Shown here in pieces: positions 26,579-36,136 of a stretch of 64,000 nucleotides of DNA. Source of the stretch: an uncultured Mycoplasmatota bacterium (lineage in GTDB: Bacteria; Bacillota_I; Bacilli_A; RF39; UBA660). The position numbers were made by a program, and so were the translations under genes. The notes under the pieces are model-generated. The model was not told where the DNA came from. It was given only the letters and a program-made list of their open reading frames with translations, and made no database searches. Where the stretch lies: the NCBI GenBank assembly GCA_937944975.1, contig CALEBF010000012.1, forward strand, positions 124,001 to 188,000, in the 5' to 3' direction. How positions within the stretch are numbered: position 1 is the stretch's first letter; every line of letters starts with the position of its first letter.

Positions 26579-28969
26579 TTATAAATCGCCTTCTTCCTTC
26601 ATAAATTCTAAGTTCTTATACTCTTTTCGTGCTACAACATCTTCTCTTTGCATGAAACAAATGTTACGATACGGACAAAATCTACAACCCGTAATATCTT
26701 GCTCGATTCCAATCTTCTTCGGATTGATCTTAAAATCAGCTTTCAAAATATGATCGATCGCTTCTTTGATATGACCTTCAACGATCGCAAGTAATCTTTC
26801 TAATTCTTGATCATCTAATGCTTTGACATAGTGATAATAACTTCCATCTTTTTTTACTTTCATCGATTGAATAAAAGAATTTTCTAAATTCGTATCGATT
26901 CTATCTAAAATCTCACGATCCTTCGTCGTATATCCATTCCAACGATAAGCACTTTCTTTTCTCTCTTGATAAGTTTTTCCTTTTTCGTAAGGAAGTAAAT
27001 CTTTCATAATATTCTGCCAATACATTCCAGCAAACCGAGTATTCGAATTGGTCTTTAAAAGTAAGTAATAATAAATCAATAGTTGCATATTTAATCCGTA
27101 AATCACCGGATTGAAATTCGTTTCGATCGTACCTGTTTTATAATCGATGATAAGTACGTATTCATAATCTCCGATTGTAAGTGTCATTACTTTATCAATA
27201 AATCCCTTTAGCATCACCGGGATTTTGTGATCGAAAGCAATTGAAAATTTCTCTTCATAATAAGTTCCTTCAAACTTTGTATTTGCAAGTTGTTTTTTTA
27301 TGATATCGATCAATGAGATGATCTCTTCTTTATATTTTTTCTGATAGAATCGATCTCTTTTTTCAAGTTCTAGCGTCTCATAGTATTCTTTCATGACATC
27401 GTCGATCACTTCGTCATAAGTTTCTATTTTTTCCTTTAACACTCTACACAAAATGGCGTGTACGATATTTCCAAGTAACGTACTTGTCGTCTCTTCTTTT
27501 TTGTCGTAGAGTTTTAAAACATGATTTAAATAATAACGAAATTGACACTGATAAAACGTTTGAATCGAAGAATAAGATAAAGTTAGTTCCTGTAAATAGC
27601 GATGAAGCTTTTCCTCACTGATTCCTTGAAATTCATGGTGATACGTTTGATATACGTTCGGAACATGAGAGGAAAGATCCTGAAACTCTTTTGTCTTTTC
27701 TTGATATTTTACATATTGATCCCAAGCACATGCGAGTAAATACTGATTATATAACTCTTTATCATACGTATATGTAATATTCTTTTCTGAAAGAACGTTA
27801 CGCTCTTTTAAAAGATCGATCAAAGGACTTTCCGCATACTCTCCACTACGACTCTTTCTAGCATAGGAAAGATATAAATGCTTCGTATGTAAGATTTGTT
27901 CTAACAGCACTTCTTTTTCCCTTTTGTTTTTCTCTTGAGATGTTTCGATTTCGATCATTTCTTTTTCGATATCGGACAAATAATCGTCATCTCTAGCAAT
28001 ACGAGGGGTACACCCTAAACTCATTCCAAGGGCAAATACGATATCTCCCTCTTTCGCCTCTTCTAAGGAAGATATTTCACTGACACAATTTTGATATCGT
28101 GGCTTAGCATAATACTTCGTATGACATAAATATAAAATAGCATCATAACGATCTTGAGGATCCAACGATAACGTTTCTTTTTCAATTTGCACAAGTTGTT
28201 CAAAAAGTTCATCTTCAATTGCCGATGTTACAGATAACTCGTCTAAAGCATGATCGTTTGTATGTCTCAGTTCCAAATATTTTTGCACGATCGGATAAGT
28301 GTCCAATGGTTTTCGTTCGATGAAATCAAGAGGAATTTGAAAGAGGGAAAACAACCGGTGAACGGTCGCGTGATAATCAGAATTTGGCAGCCATAGTTTG
28401 ATTCGGTTGATATCAGTTTGTTGTTTTAATAAGTCTAAAATTTGTTCTAACGTAGCAACGACTTCTTCTTCCACAGTATCGTAGCTTCCATAAGAATACG
28501 TTCTATTCTCCTCTTCTATATCAGGATATATAATTTCGTTATCCTGCTCCAAATCCGCAAAAATTTTCTTTTCTTTTTTTGTTAAATTTGTCTTTAGTAC
28601 GACGATTTTTTTACGATGAAGATATGATGAAAGAAATTGGTCTTGCTCCCATAATCCTGATTCGTGCAATTCCTTTTTCATTTCGACTAACTCATTCAAG
28701 GTGGAACTTTCATAATTTTTATCTTCGATCCATGGTAAGTTGCGTGCGATCAATAAAGCATTAGAAAGAGAAACTTCTTTCTTTTTTTGTATCGCAACTA
28801 ATGTCTCTATACGATAAGTTCCATACCATGCGAGGAGGAGTTCTCGCATCGTCAAAAATTTACAACGATATAGTTTTTTCTGCCGTTCTAACGTTTCTAA
28901 AATCTTTTGTTTTTGCTTTCCATCTAAAACGATAATACAAGGTTCCATCCAGTATGCTTCTAACTTCAT
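26579..28969 (-). CDS. addB: AddB/RexB nuclease subunit
   Basis: A 796-residue partner of AddA. The C-terminal RecB-type nuclease contains IDYKTG near 615, and an iron-sulfur staple is visible as a Cys in FYQCQFRYYLNH (near 485) plus CRFCPYRNIC near 760. No Walker A is seen at the N terminus, as in RexB-type proteins, and the protein is much shorter than the usual 1150 residues. The N-terminal helicase-like half is therefore reduced. Start ATG 28969 follows GAGGTGG. Confidence 0.88.
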   Translation of the reverse strand: MKLEAYWMEPCIIVLDGKQKQKILETLERQKKLYRCKFLTMRELLLAWYGTYRIETLVAIQKKKEVSLSNALLIARNLPWIEDKNYESSTLNELVEMKKELHESGLWEQDQFLSSYLHRKKIVVLKTNLTKKEKKIFADLEQDNEIIYPDIEEENRTYSYGSYDTVEEEVVATLEQILDLLKQQTDINRIKLWLPNSDYHATVHRLFSLFQIPLDFIERKPLDTYPIVQKYLELRHTNDHALDELSVTSAIEDELFEQLVQIEKETLSLDPQDRYDAILYLCHTKYYAKPRYQNCVSEISSLEEAKEGDIVFALGMSLGCTPRIARDDDYLSDIEKEMIEIETSQEKNKREKEVLLEQILHTKHLYLSYARKSRSGEYAESPLIDLLKERNVLSEKNITYTYDKELYNQYLLACAWDQYVKYQEKTKEFQDLSSHVPNVYQTYHHEFQGISEEKLHRYLQELTLSYSSIQTFYQCQFRYYLNHVLKLYDKKEETTSTLLGNIVHAILCRVLKEKIETYDEVIDDVMKEYYETLELEKRDRFYQKKYKEEIISLIDIIKKQLANTKFEGTYYEEKFSIAFDHKIPVMLKGFIDKVMTLTIGDYEYVLIIDYKTGTIETNFNPVIYGLNMQLLIYYYLLLKTNSNTRFAGMYWQNIMKDLLPYEKGKTYQERKESAYRWNGYTTKDREILDRIDTNLENSFIQSMKVKKDGSYYHYVKALDDQELERLLAIVEGHIKEAIDHILKADFKINPKKIGIEQDITGCRFCPYRNICFMQREDVVARKEYKNLEFMKEEGDL

Positions 28970-28997
28970 CTTACCACCTCACTCATTATATCATAAA

Positions 28998-29020
28998 GAA
29001 AAAAAGCTATCTAGCTTTTT
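28998..29020 (-). terminator. Terminator of the murT-gatD-gltS-amidohydrolase operon
   Basis: AAAAAGCTA against TAGCTTTTT with a T run on the minus strand, at the amidohydrolase stop codon. Confidence 0.8.
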
Positions 29021-30605
29021 AACGTTCATAGATAACTTCTCCATCTTTGATCGTCTTCATTACGACGATATCTTTTAATTTCATTGGATCGATCGCAAGT
29101 GGATCTTGATCCAAAAGCGCGAAGTCCGCTTTCTTTCCTACTTTTAAACTTCCCTTTTCATTCTCTTCGAAATATTCATATGCGGATCCAATCGTCACCG
29201 CCTTGAGAGCATCTAATACAGAAATTCTTTCCTCTTCCGCAAGAACTTTACCACTTCTTGAAATACGATTGACTGCACACCAAACAGAATGCATCATATT
29301 AAGTTTTGTAACAGGAGTATCCTGATGGAAATTGATTGGCAATCCTAACTTCAATGCAGAACCTGCTGGGCTGATATGGGTTCCTCTATCAAGTCCGAAG
29401 TTCTTAACGTGAACATCTCCCCAAAAATACGTATGTCCAACGAATATAGATGGAATCATGCCAATTTCTTTCATCAATTCTAACTGATCTTTTCGAACTG
29501 TTTGACAGTGAATCATAACAGGTCTCAGTGTACGATCATCTTTCTTTTCTAACGCTTTCTGATAACAACGTAAGTACTGATCGGATGCGGCATCTCCATT
29601 ACAATGTGCGAGCACTTGACGTTTATTTTTGAGAGCGCTTTCGATACACGCAAGAACATCATCATCCTTCATCCAAGGATATCCTTTATAATCCCCACTA
29701 TTTTCATAAGGTTGTGTCATCCATGCTGATTTCCCTTGTGGAGAACCATCTAAAATGAGTTTATATCCCCCTAGCTTTAGATGATGGTGATAAAACTTTG
29801 TATAGTCTGTGTTCTCCCTCATGATGTTTTCTGCTCCAGCACTATAAAGTGGATAAGCGACAACATCGAGATATAAAATGCCACGTTTTCCAGCTTCTTT
29901 TAATAATTCAACTGTCTCTTTGGAGCTGGCTCCATCTTGCACAGTCGTAATTCCATAGCTTGCGTATAACTTTTCTGCTTCCTTTAATAAGCTTAACGTA
30001 TCTACTTGCATGCGACTACCAAACACTTGATAAAGCTGCATCATTGCACCTTCTTCAAAATATCCATTCGGTTCCATCGTACCATCGACTCTACCGAACT
30101 TACCTCCTTCAGGGTCTTTCGTATCTTTGGTAATGTGAGCAAGTTCCAACACTTTGCTAGAGCCACACCCCATATGTCCAGAGACATGAGTGATAAAAAT
30201 CGGCACTTCTTTGGAAACTTGATCTAGAACGTCCTTCGTTGGATGCTTTTCTTCTTTTAATACGTTGTGGTCATAGCCAAATCCAATTAAAATATCATCT
30301 TTTCCTAAATGTTTATTCTCTAAATCTTTTTTTAACGTCGTTACGATATCTTCGAAAGATAGACACTCAGTTAAATCCGTTGCAATCATCATGTTAGCCG
30401 TCATCGTAATATGACTGTGTGGATCGATGAATGCTGGCATCAACGTAAGTCCATCTAAATCTACACATTTCGCTTCCGGATACTCCGCTTTCAACTCTTC
30501 GAAAGTTCCGAGCGCAACAATACGATCTTCGTCTGTGACGATTGCTTCTACTGTCATCGGTTCTTCCATCGTAATAATATTTCCACCATGATAAAGCTTT
30601 TTCAT
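29019..30605 (-). CDS. YtcJ-like metal-dependent amidohydrolase
   Basis: A 528-residue amidohydrolase superfamily protein. It has the metal motif DPHSH (61-65), further histidines in THVSGHMGC and AHCNGDAASD, and the C-terminal GSLKVGKKADFALLD typical of the YtcJ/Amidohydro_3 group. Members hydrolyse amides of varied small molecules; the substrate here is unknown. It overlaps the stop of the GltS-like gene by 4 bases and is the last gene of a run starting at murT. Cytoplasmic, no signal peptide. Confidence 0.82.
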   Translation of the reverse strand: MKKLYHGGNIITMEEPMTVEAIVTDEDRIVALGTFEELKAEYPEAKCVDLDGLTLMPAFIDPHSHITMTANMMIATDLTECLSFEDIVTTLKKDLENKHLGKDDILIGFGYDHNVLKEEKHPTKDVLDQVSKEVPIFITHVSGHMGCGSSKVLELAHITKDTKDPEGGKFGRVDGTMEPNGYFEEGAMMQLYQVFGSRMQVDTLSLLKEAEKLYASYGITTVQDGASSKETVELLKEAGKRGILYLDVVAYPLYSAGAENIMRENTDYTKFYHHHLKLGGYKLILDGSPQGKSAWMTQPYENSGDYKGYPWMKDDDVLACIESALKNKRQVLAHCNGDAASDQYLRCYQKALEKKDDRTLRPVMIHCQTVRKDQLELMKEIGMIPSIFVGHTYFWGDVHVKNFGLDRGTHISPAGSALKLGLPINFHQDTPVTKLNMMHSVWCAVNRISRSGKVLAEEERISVLDALKAVTIGSAYEYFEENEKGSLKVGKKADFALLDQDPLAIDPMKLKDIVVMKTIKDGEVIYER

Positions 30606-31981
30606 TCTACTTCCTTCTTTCTATCGAACCAATGGTAAGTTGGTTTTCCCCAACAACGGAATAACTTCATACAAACGATGTAGACAATTGTAAGGACGAA
30701 TAACCCTGCAAGTGTCAATGGAAATGACACAGTTTTAGACGCACAAGCTAAGATCAAAAGATAGACTGGTGCCGATAGCATCATCGTAATATTCATCATT
30801 CCAAGTTCGATTGCCGTCGTACCAGTAAGTTTTGGATTTACCATACGTACAAGAGCAATTCCAGATGGTACTGTCCCTGTACTTGTCCCATAAAGTCCGA
30901 GGGTTCTTTCAAAGTCATTTTTACCACCGATACGACTTCCGAAATAAAGACAAATCGCAACTGTTGCAACCGTACCAACAGCAGAGACGACAAGAATTGG
31001 TACGATGACTGAACCGATCACTCCGATACGTACAGCCATAAAAGAACATGCGACGACAAAGTCCGTTAAAAATCCTGTAATCTTACTTTGCAGTGTATTA
31101 TCGATCATTCCATCTAATTTTAGTTTCTTCATAACTGCCTTTACCAAATAAGCTGCAAGCATTCCGTTCATAAACATCATACCGCTCATACTGCTTCCTA
31201 AAAAGCTTGGTAAATAAGAGAATAATTTAGATATTCCGATCGCTATTAAATAACAAAGTCCCATGATTGCAAAATGAAATGCGAGTGTTTCGATATTTCC
31301 ACTATGCGTTGTTTCATATCCAATCACTTCATTTTCATTTGGCTCTTTATAATATCCTCGTTCTACAGTAACATCGCTTTTTTGACTCTTGATAATACCA
31401 CGTTTCATTGCAAGTTTGACCAAAATAACACCTACGAAGAAAGCCATCAAAAATCCGATCACTGCAAACGATAGTCCGACCATCGCAGCATTTTCAAATC
31501 CATACTCTTCAAATAATCCTCCGAACGTTGCCGCCTGTCCAGGCCCTTGTGCAAAACCAAATGGAATTAATAAACCGTATATTGGATTCATACCAAAGAA
31601 AGATCCGATCAACACGACAACGAGAGCTCCGAGAAGCGGTTGTAACGCATACAAAATACACCAGATCGTTCCCATTCCGAGAGAACCTTTCGCAATCTCC
31701 TTCGCAGTTTTCCCTTTTTTCTCCGATTTTTTGCCGACACTCGTAAGTCCGATTGAAATAAACGATAACGTAAATAATTCGTTGACAATCGTCGTAAATG
31801 TAGCAGACGACAATCCATCAAAAATTTTCAAATTCAAGTTTAATAAGATGAATCCGACGATCCCGGCAAGAACACTTGTTGGAACTAACATCTTTCTAAA
31901 CAGTGGAACATTGGCACGCAACCACATTCCTAGTAATAACATGACACTTGTAAAAGCAAGCGCAATCATCATAGTATTCAT
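30602..31981 (-). CDS. GltS-family (sodium/glutamate symporter-like) transporter
   Basis: A 459-residue polytopic membrane protein with about 12 hydrophobic helices in two halves. The segments FGFAQGPGQAATFG (near 141-154) and GLYGTSTGTVPSGIAL (near 361-376) resemble the paired re-entrant loops of GltS sodium-dependent glutamate symporters. The match is to the broader family and substrate specificity is unproven. It sits between gatD (2 bases away) and the amidohydrolase (4-base overlap). Confidence 0.7.
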   Translation of the reverse strand: MNTMMIALAFTSVMLLLGMWLRANVPLFRKMLVPTSVLAGIVGFILLNLNLKIFDGLSSATFTTIVNELFTLSFISIGLTSVGKKSEKKGKTAKEIAKGSLGMGTIWCILYALQPLLGALVVVLIGSFFGMNPIYGLLIPFGFAQGPGQAATFGGLFEEYGFENAAMVGLSFAVIGFLMAFFVGVILVKLAMKRGIIKSQKSDVTVERGYYKEPNENEVIGYETTHSGNIETLAFHFAIMGLCYLIAIGISKLFSYLPSFLGSSMSGMMFMNGMLAAYLVKAVMKKLKLDGMIDNTLQSKITGFLTDFVVACSFMAVRIGVIGSVIVPILVVSAVGTVATVAICLYFGSRIGGKNDFERTLGLYGTSTGTVPSGIALVRMVNPKLTGTTAIELGMMNITMMLSAPVYLLILACASKTVSFPLTLAGLFVLTIVYIVCMKLFRCWGKPTYHWFDRKKEVE

Positions 31982-31982
31982 T

Positions 31983-32720
31983 TTACTCCTCCTCTATCTT
32001 TAGCTTTGAAAAGTAACGATCGATATAGTGATCATGTGCTTTCAAATTCAAGTCTAAATCAAATGGTTGAAATACGACATCCGGATACTTCGTATGGATC
32101 ATCTCCATCGCGAGGTATTGTAGTAGTTCTGGGTTTCGTACTAATACAGGTCCAATTAAATAAGTTCCATAAAAATGATTCTTGTGTACCCCTTCTCTTT
32201 TACTGTTCGGATACATTCCAATTCCTCGCTTTACAGAAAATATCGTAGCGTCATTATTTCTCATCACAGTACACTGATTTTGAAATCCGATGACTGGGGT
32301 CTTTAAAAAGTCACACGTGAAATAACATTCATCGATCATGCGCATCGGTTCTTCTTTGATTTCGTAATCAAACGCACCAAGGCACGCTAACTCCGTATCA
32401 TCTTTTTGAATCCACTTCTTGCCAAAAAAATTAAGGGCGCTTCCCGTAATCAAGAAAAACGTACCATTTTCGATTGCCGATAAGATATCATCTTTATATT
32501 TCATCAAATGAGTTAAGACAAACTTTTCATTTTCTTCCGTTCCTGCTCCAATATAGATAAGATCAAACTTGGAAACATCGATCTCATCATCGACGGAAAG
32601 AAAATGAATAACGGGGTCGATCCCTTGTGTTTCTAATTGTCTTTTTAATGCATTTACATTCCCATGTTCACCATACAAATTTAAAATATCATAATATAGA
32701 TGTGCGATATGAAATTCCAT
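31983..32720 (-). CDS. gatD: GatD-like glutamine amidotransferase subunit lacking catalytic Cys and His
   Basis: A 245-residue class I GATase homolog of GatD, which with MurT amidates the D-Glu of lipid II. The alignment by eye is clear (LNLYGEHGN, YIGAG, FFGKKWI, GTYLIGPVL). However, the nucleophile position (Cys in CGGYQFLG of S. aureus GatD) is Thr92 in LITGSALNFFG, and the catalytic His (GTYLHGP) is Ile189. The ENHGG motif is also changed to QNQCT. The subunit should lack glutaminase activity. It overlaps murT by one base (TAATG), so the complex partner is retained. Confidence 0.85.
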   Translation of the reverse strand: MEFHIAHLYYDILNLYGEHGNVNALKRQLETQGIDPVIHFLSVDDEIDVSKFDLIYIGAGTEENEKFVLTHLMKYKDDILSAIENGTFFLITGSALNFFGKKWIQKDDTELACLGAFDYEIKEEPMRMIDECYFTCDFLKTPVIGFQNQCTVMRNNDATIFSVKRGIGMYPNSKREGVHKNHFYGTYLIGPVLVRNPELLQYLAMEMIHTKYPDVVFQPFDLDLNLKAHDHYIDRYFSKLKIEEE

Positions 32721-34042
32721 TATTTCACCTTCTCTTTCATTAGGGCTTGAAACTGATGTTCCATATCAAATGGGAAAACAAGATAAGCATGCCCTATTGT
32801 ATTTTCTTCGATGATCGAAAGCATCGGCGTTGAATCTTCAAAATACGATACTTTCTCCATATCGATATTCGCATACTTTAAACGAACTCCAATATCGTAG
32901 GCAAAGCTTCCCATGCATACGATCTTTTCGATACTCTCATCTTGCAATAGTTCAAAGTTCACATCATACATCCAAGATATATCTTTGATGTTATACATGA
33001 TGCTGATGGTATTGAATCCTAGAAACACAGTCTTCTTTCCTTTTTGATTACATATATAATCGATCGATTGGTTGTAAGAAATCGGCGTATCGTTTTTACT
33101 TAACAATAAAGTTGCCTCCACTTTTCCAATTTGAAATGTATCGAGCCGTTTTGTCTTTAATTTAAGATGATTTAATGCATAGGCAATCTTTTCTCTATCT
33201 ACCGCTCCTGATACAAGTGCGGTTACATATCCTGCAGATAAATTGTAAATCTGATATAGCGCATTATTCTCCGTCTGAATGACTTGCCCATCGATCGTAA
33301 AAGAACCGTCATCGTTTAATACGCTCTCATAAACGACATTAGGGCGAGCAAAATCGTGATTTGGGCAACGATACCCTCCGATATTTCCATAGTGAAAATA
33401 ATCGAAAATTAATTTATGATGACAAACAGGACAATAGCTCAAGTCGAGTGCTCCACTCGCTTTATCCTTAGAATACTTCGTTCGTCTGAGTCCGTAATAG
33501 GAAACCTTTCCCTGATGATCTAAAGCCATACGATAGATGAGTGGGTCGTCGGCATTCAAGATCAAGTGAATAGAATCTGTAATATTTTCGTGAATGTCAT
33601 TCCATACGATATCAAAATGTCCATTTCTCGCCATTTGATCTCGTGAAATATTGTTTACGATAAAATAATCAGGCTGCATATGCTTAAACACTCTCTTCAC
33701 GTAGCGTTCATCGATTTCGATAACTAACACGTCTGTCTTCACTTTTCCTGTAACTGTAGCATTTTCCAAAAGTAAGCTAATGACGCCATCTTCCAGATTC
33801 GATCCTTTCGAATTGTTTCCAACTGTATATCCTGCCTGTTCATAGATTTGACAGAGAATGCCAGAAATCGATGTTTTTCCTGTCGTTCCTGTCACACAGA
33901 TCGTAATATTAGGAAGTTTAAATTTACTTAAAATGTTGGGACTTAATTTACGAGCAACCGTCCCTGGTAGAGAACTTCCCCTTCCGAATAATTTTAATAT
34001 TTTTTGCAATATTTTAGTAAACATAATTACAAGTACTTTCAT
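32720..34042 (-). CDS. murT: MurT lipid II isoglutaminyl synthase subunit
   Basis: A Mur-ligase-like protein of about 440 residues. It has P-loop TGTTGKTS near 50-57, IEIDERYVKRV, NADDPL, a zinc-ribbon insertion beginning CPVC and ending CPNH (His in place of the fourth Cys), and the C-terminal DISWMYD motif whose Asp is thought to complete the GatD catalytic triad. Normally it phosphorylates the D-Glu carboxylate of lipid II and uses ammonia from GatD. Its partner here has lost the glutaminase residues. The start is uncertain between ATG 34054 and 34042; GGGTGATGG favours the latter. Confidence 0.87.
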   Translation of the reverse strand: MKVLVIMFTKILQKILKLFGRGSSLPGTVARKLSPNILSKFKLPNITICVTGTTGKTSISGILCQIYEQAGYTVGNNSKGSNLEDGVISLLLENATVTGKVKTDVLVIEIDERYVKRVFKHMQPDYFIVNNISRDQMARNGHFDIVWNDIHENITDSIHLILNADDPLIYRMALDHQGKVSYYGLRRTKYSKDKASGALDLSYCPVCHHKLIFDYFHYGNIGGYRCPNHDFARPNVVYESVLNDDGSFTIDGQVIQTENNALYQIYNLSAGYVTALVSGAVDREKIAYALNHLKLKTKRLDTFQIGKVEATLLLSKNDTPISYNQSIDYICNQKGKKTVFLGFNTISIMYNIKDISWMYDVNFELLQDESIEKIVCMGSFAYDIGVRLKYANIDMEKVSYFEDSTPMLSIIEENTIGHAYLVFPFDMEHQFQALMKEKVK

Positions 34043-34073
34043 TCCATCACCCATTTCATACTAACTATAAAAT

Positions 34074-34103
34074 ATTATAAAACGAAATCGACTTATTTTT
34101 CAA
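34074..34103 (-). promoter_or_regulatory. murT promoter
   Basis: TTGAAA, 18-base spacer, TATAAT. The -35 overlaps the T-tract of the upstream hairpin. Confidence 0.75.
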
Positions 34104-34245
34104 ATAAAAACGGAGTATGAATCTTCATATTCCTTTGATCGTTTTTATCCACAATGCGATGTGCAGATTGTTAGGAAGGCGTATAAACTATTATATTCCT
34201 TGATATTTTAAGTACTTTTACTCTCGACAAGCATCGTTTTTTTCT
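34104..34245 (-). ncRNA. Candidate structured small RNA upstream of murT
   Basis: The 240-base gap between the ABC exporter terminator (34302) and the murT promoter contains a second terminator on the minus strand: GGAATATGAA with TTCATACTCC and TTTTT (34133-34106). This implies a separate transcript. Upstream are possible promoter elements (TTGACG at 34286-34281, TATGGT 17 bases on, overlapping TG-G-TAAAGT). In between, CGATG pairs with CATCG around an AGGAA/TTCCT hairpin. No coding potential with an RBS is visible. Not a known RNA family to my eye. Confidence 0.45.
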
Positions 34246-34301
34246 TCTCTTTACTTTACCATATAAAGTCAATTGCACAACGTCAAGTAAATGTCTATTT
34301 A

Positions 34302-34335
34302 AACAAAAAGAAGTGGGATTATTCTTCCACTTCTT
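34302..34335 (-). terminator. Terminator of the TetR-ABC exporter operon
   Basis: AAGAAGTGG with CCCACTTCTT on the minus strand then TTTTTG; overlaps the last codons of the exporter gene. Confidence 0.85.
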
Positions 34336-36136
34336 CGAATTGTGAATTATACAACTTCGCATAGAATCCGTCTTTCGCAAGCAATTCTTCGTGGTTTCCA
34401 GTCTCGACGATATCTCCTTCGTTCATAACGATAATGAGATCTGCATTTTTAATCGTCGATAGACGGTGTGCGATGATGAAACTGGTTCTACCTTCCATCA
34501 ATTTATCCATCGCATCTTGGATCAACAACTCTGTTCTCGTATCAACACTACTTGTCGCTTCGTCCAAAATCAATACTTTTGGATCTGCTAGAATCACACG
34601 AGCGATCGTAAGTAATTGTTTCTGACCACCAGAGATGTTGTCTGCTTCTTCATTGATAATCATATCGTATCCATCTGGTAATGTACGGATAAAGTGATCG
34701 ACACTTGCTGTTTTACAAGCTTCTCTTACTTCATCTAAAGATGCATCTAATTTTCCGTAGCGAATATTATCCGCAATCGTCCCACTAAATAGCCAAGTGT
34801 CTTGCAATACCATTCCAAAGATAGAACGAAGATCTTGACGTTTGAAATCACGTACATCGTGTCCATCTACTAAAATTGCACCACTATTGACATCGTAAAA
34901 ACGCATTAAAAGCTTAATCATCGTAGACTTACCAGCTCCAGTAGGTCCAACGATTGCGACTTTCGCACCTTGTTTTACCTTCGCACTAAAGTCTTTGATG
35001 ATGATACGATCTTCGTTATAACCGAATTGAACATGCTTAAACTCGATGTTTCCTTTGATCTTATCTACAGGAAGTGGTTTCGTTGCTGTTTCAACTTCCT
35101 CTTTTTCGTCTAAGAACTCAAATACTCTCTCACTTGCTGCAAGAGCTTGTTGTACCATGTTCATAATTTGTGACAACTGACTAATCTGTTGCATGAATGT
35201 TCTCGCATACTGCGTAAAAGATAGAATATCTCCTACTGCGATCTTATCTTTGATGACCATATATCCACCTAAGATCGATACGACGACATAACTTAAGTTT
35301 CCGATAAATTGCATAATTGGATGCATCATCGTAGATAAGAATTGACTCTTCCATGCTGAATCGTATAGATCATGATTGATTTCGTTAAAGTGAACACTTG
35401 CTTTATCTTCTCCATTAAATGCTTTTACGATATCGTGTCCACCGTAGATTTCCTCTACGTGACCATTCATATCACCTAAGAATTTTTGCTGATTCAAGAA
35501 GTGAATCTGACTCTTCTTCATAACGATACCTAAAACGATCATGCAGAATGGTACGATTAACAAGACGACGATTGCCATTGGAATATTGATCGATACCATC
35601 ATGATGAAGATTCCGATCAAAGTTGCAATACTTGTAATAATCGATGTGATACTTTGATTCAAACTTTGCGTCAACATATCGACGTCATTTGTAATACGAG
35701 AAAGTACCTCTCCATGTGTTTTCGTATCGAAAAATTTCATCGGTAAATGATTGATTTTTTCTATTAAATCTTTACGTAAATTATAAGAGATCTTAGCAGA
35801 GACATTGCTCATGATAAACCCTTGAATAAACGAGAAGAACAAACTTACGATATAAAGAGCAACCAATACGAGAATAATTTGATTGATTTTATCAAAGTCG
35901 ATTCCACCGGTTCCACTGATCTTTAACATAAGGCCATTAAATATTTCAGTCGTAATATTTCCTAATATCTTCGGTCCTATGATCGTAAATACAGTCGAAC
36001 CAATGGCAAATAAAATGACGAACAATAATGAAATTTTATACTGTTTTAAAAGCCCCCACAATTTTAAAGAGGTCCCCTTTATGTCCTTTACTTTGACAGG
36101 GGCGTTGTTTTTAGGACCTGGTCCATGATTATTCAT
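34319..36136 (-). CDS. ABC exporter subunit with canonical ATPase (heterodimer partner B)
   Basis: A 605-residue half-exporter: six membrane helices (about 25-310) fused to an ATPase domain. Walker A is GPTGAGKST, signature NISGGQKQ, Walker B LILDEATSSVD with the catalytic Glu, and the H-loop is IIAHRLS. Its start overlaps the upstream partner by 8 bases. The partner has a degenerate catalytic site, the hallmark of heterodimeric multidrug or lipid exporters such as BmrCD or LmrCD. Substrate unknown; the TetR gene at the head suggests induction by a toxic compound. Confidence 0.88.
   Translation of the reverse strand: MNNHGPGPKNNAPVKVKDIKGTSLKLWGLLKQYKISLLFVILFAIGSTVFTIIGPKILGNITTEIFNGLMLKISGTGGIDFDKINQIILVLVALYIVSLFFSFIQGFIMSNVSAKISYNLRKDLIEKINHLPMKFFDTKTHGEVLSRITNDVDMLTQSLNQSITSIITSIATLIGIFIMMVSINIPMAIVVLLIVPFCMIVLGIVMKKSQIHFLNQQKFLGDMNGHVEEIYGGHDIVKAFNGEDKASVHFNEINHDLYDSAWKSQFLSTMMHPIMQFIGNLSYVVVSILGGYMVIKDKIAVGDILSFTQYARTFMQQISQLSQIMNMVQQALAASERVFEFLDEKEEVETATKPLPVDKIKGNIEFKHVQFGYNEDRIIIKDFSAKVKQGAKVAIVGPTGAGKSTMIKLLMRFYDVNSGAILVDGHDVRDFKRQDLRSIFGMVLQDTWLFSGTIADNIRYGKLDASLDEVREACKTASVDHFIRTLPDGYDMIINEEADNISGGQKQLLTIARVILADPKVLILDEATSSVDTRTELLIQDAMDKLMEGRTSFIIAHRLSTIKNADLIIVMNEGDIVETGNHEELLAKDGFYAKLYNSQFEEVEE

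Noticed and set aside
31389..32003. A 204-codon open frame on the plus strand opposite the gltS-like gene
   Set aside because: It is exactly antisense to a well-supported transporter gene, has no ribosome-binding site and a biased composition typical of shadow frames.
34171..34380. A 69-codon minus-strand frame across the exporter terminator and candidate RNA
   Set aside because: Starts inside the exporter gene in another frame, lacks an RBS and runs through a terminator hairpin.
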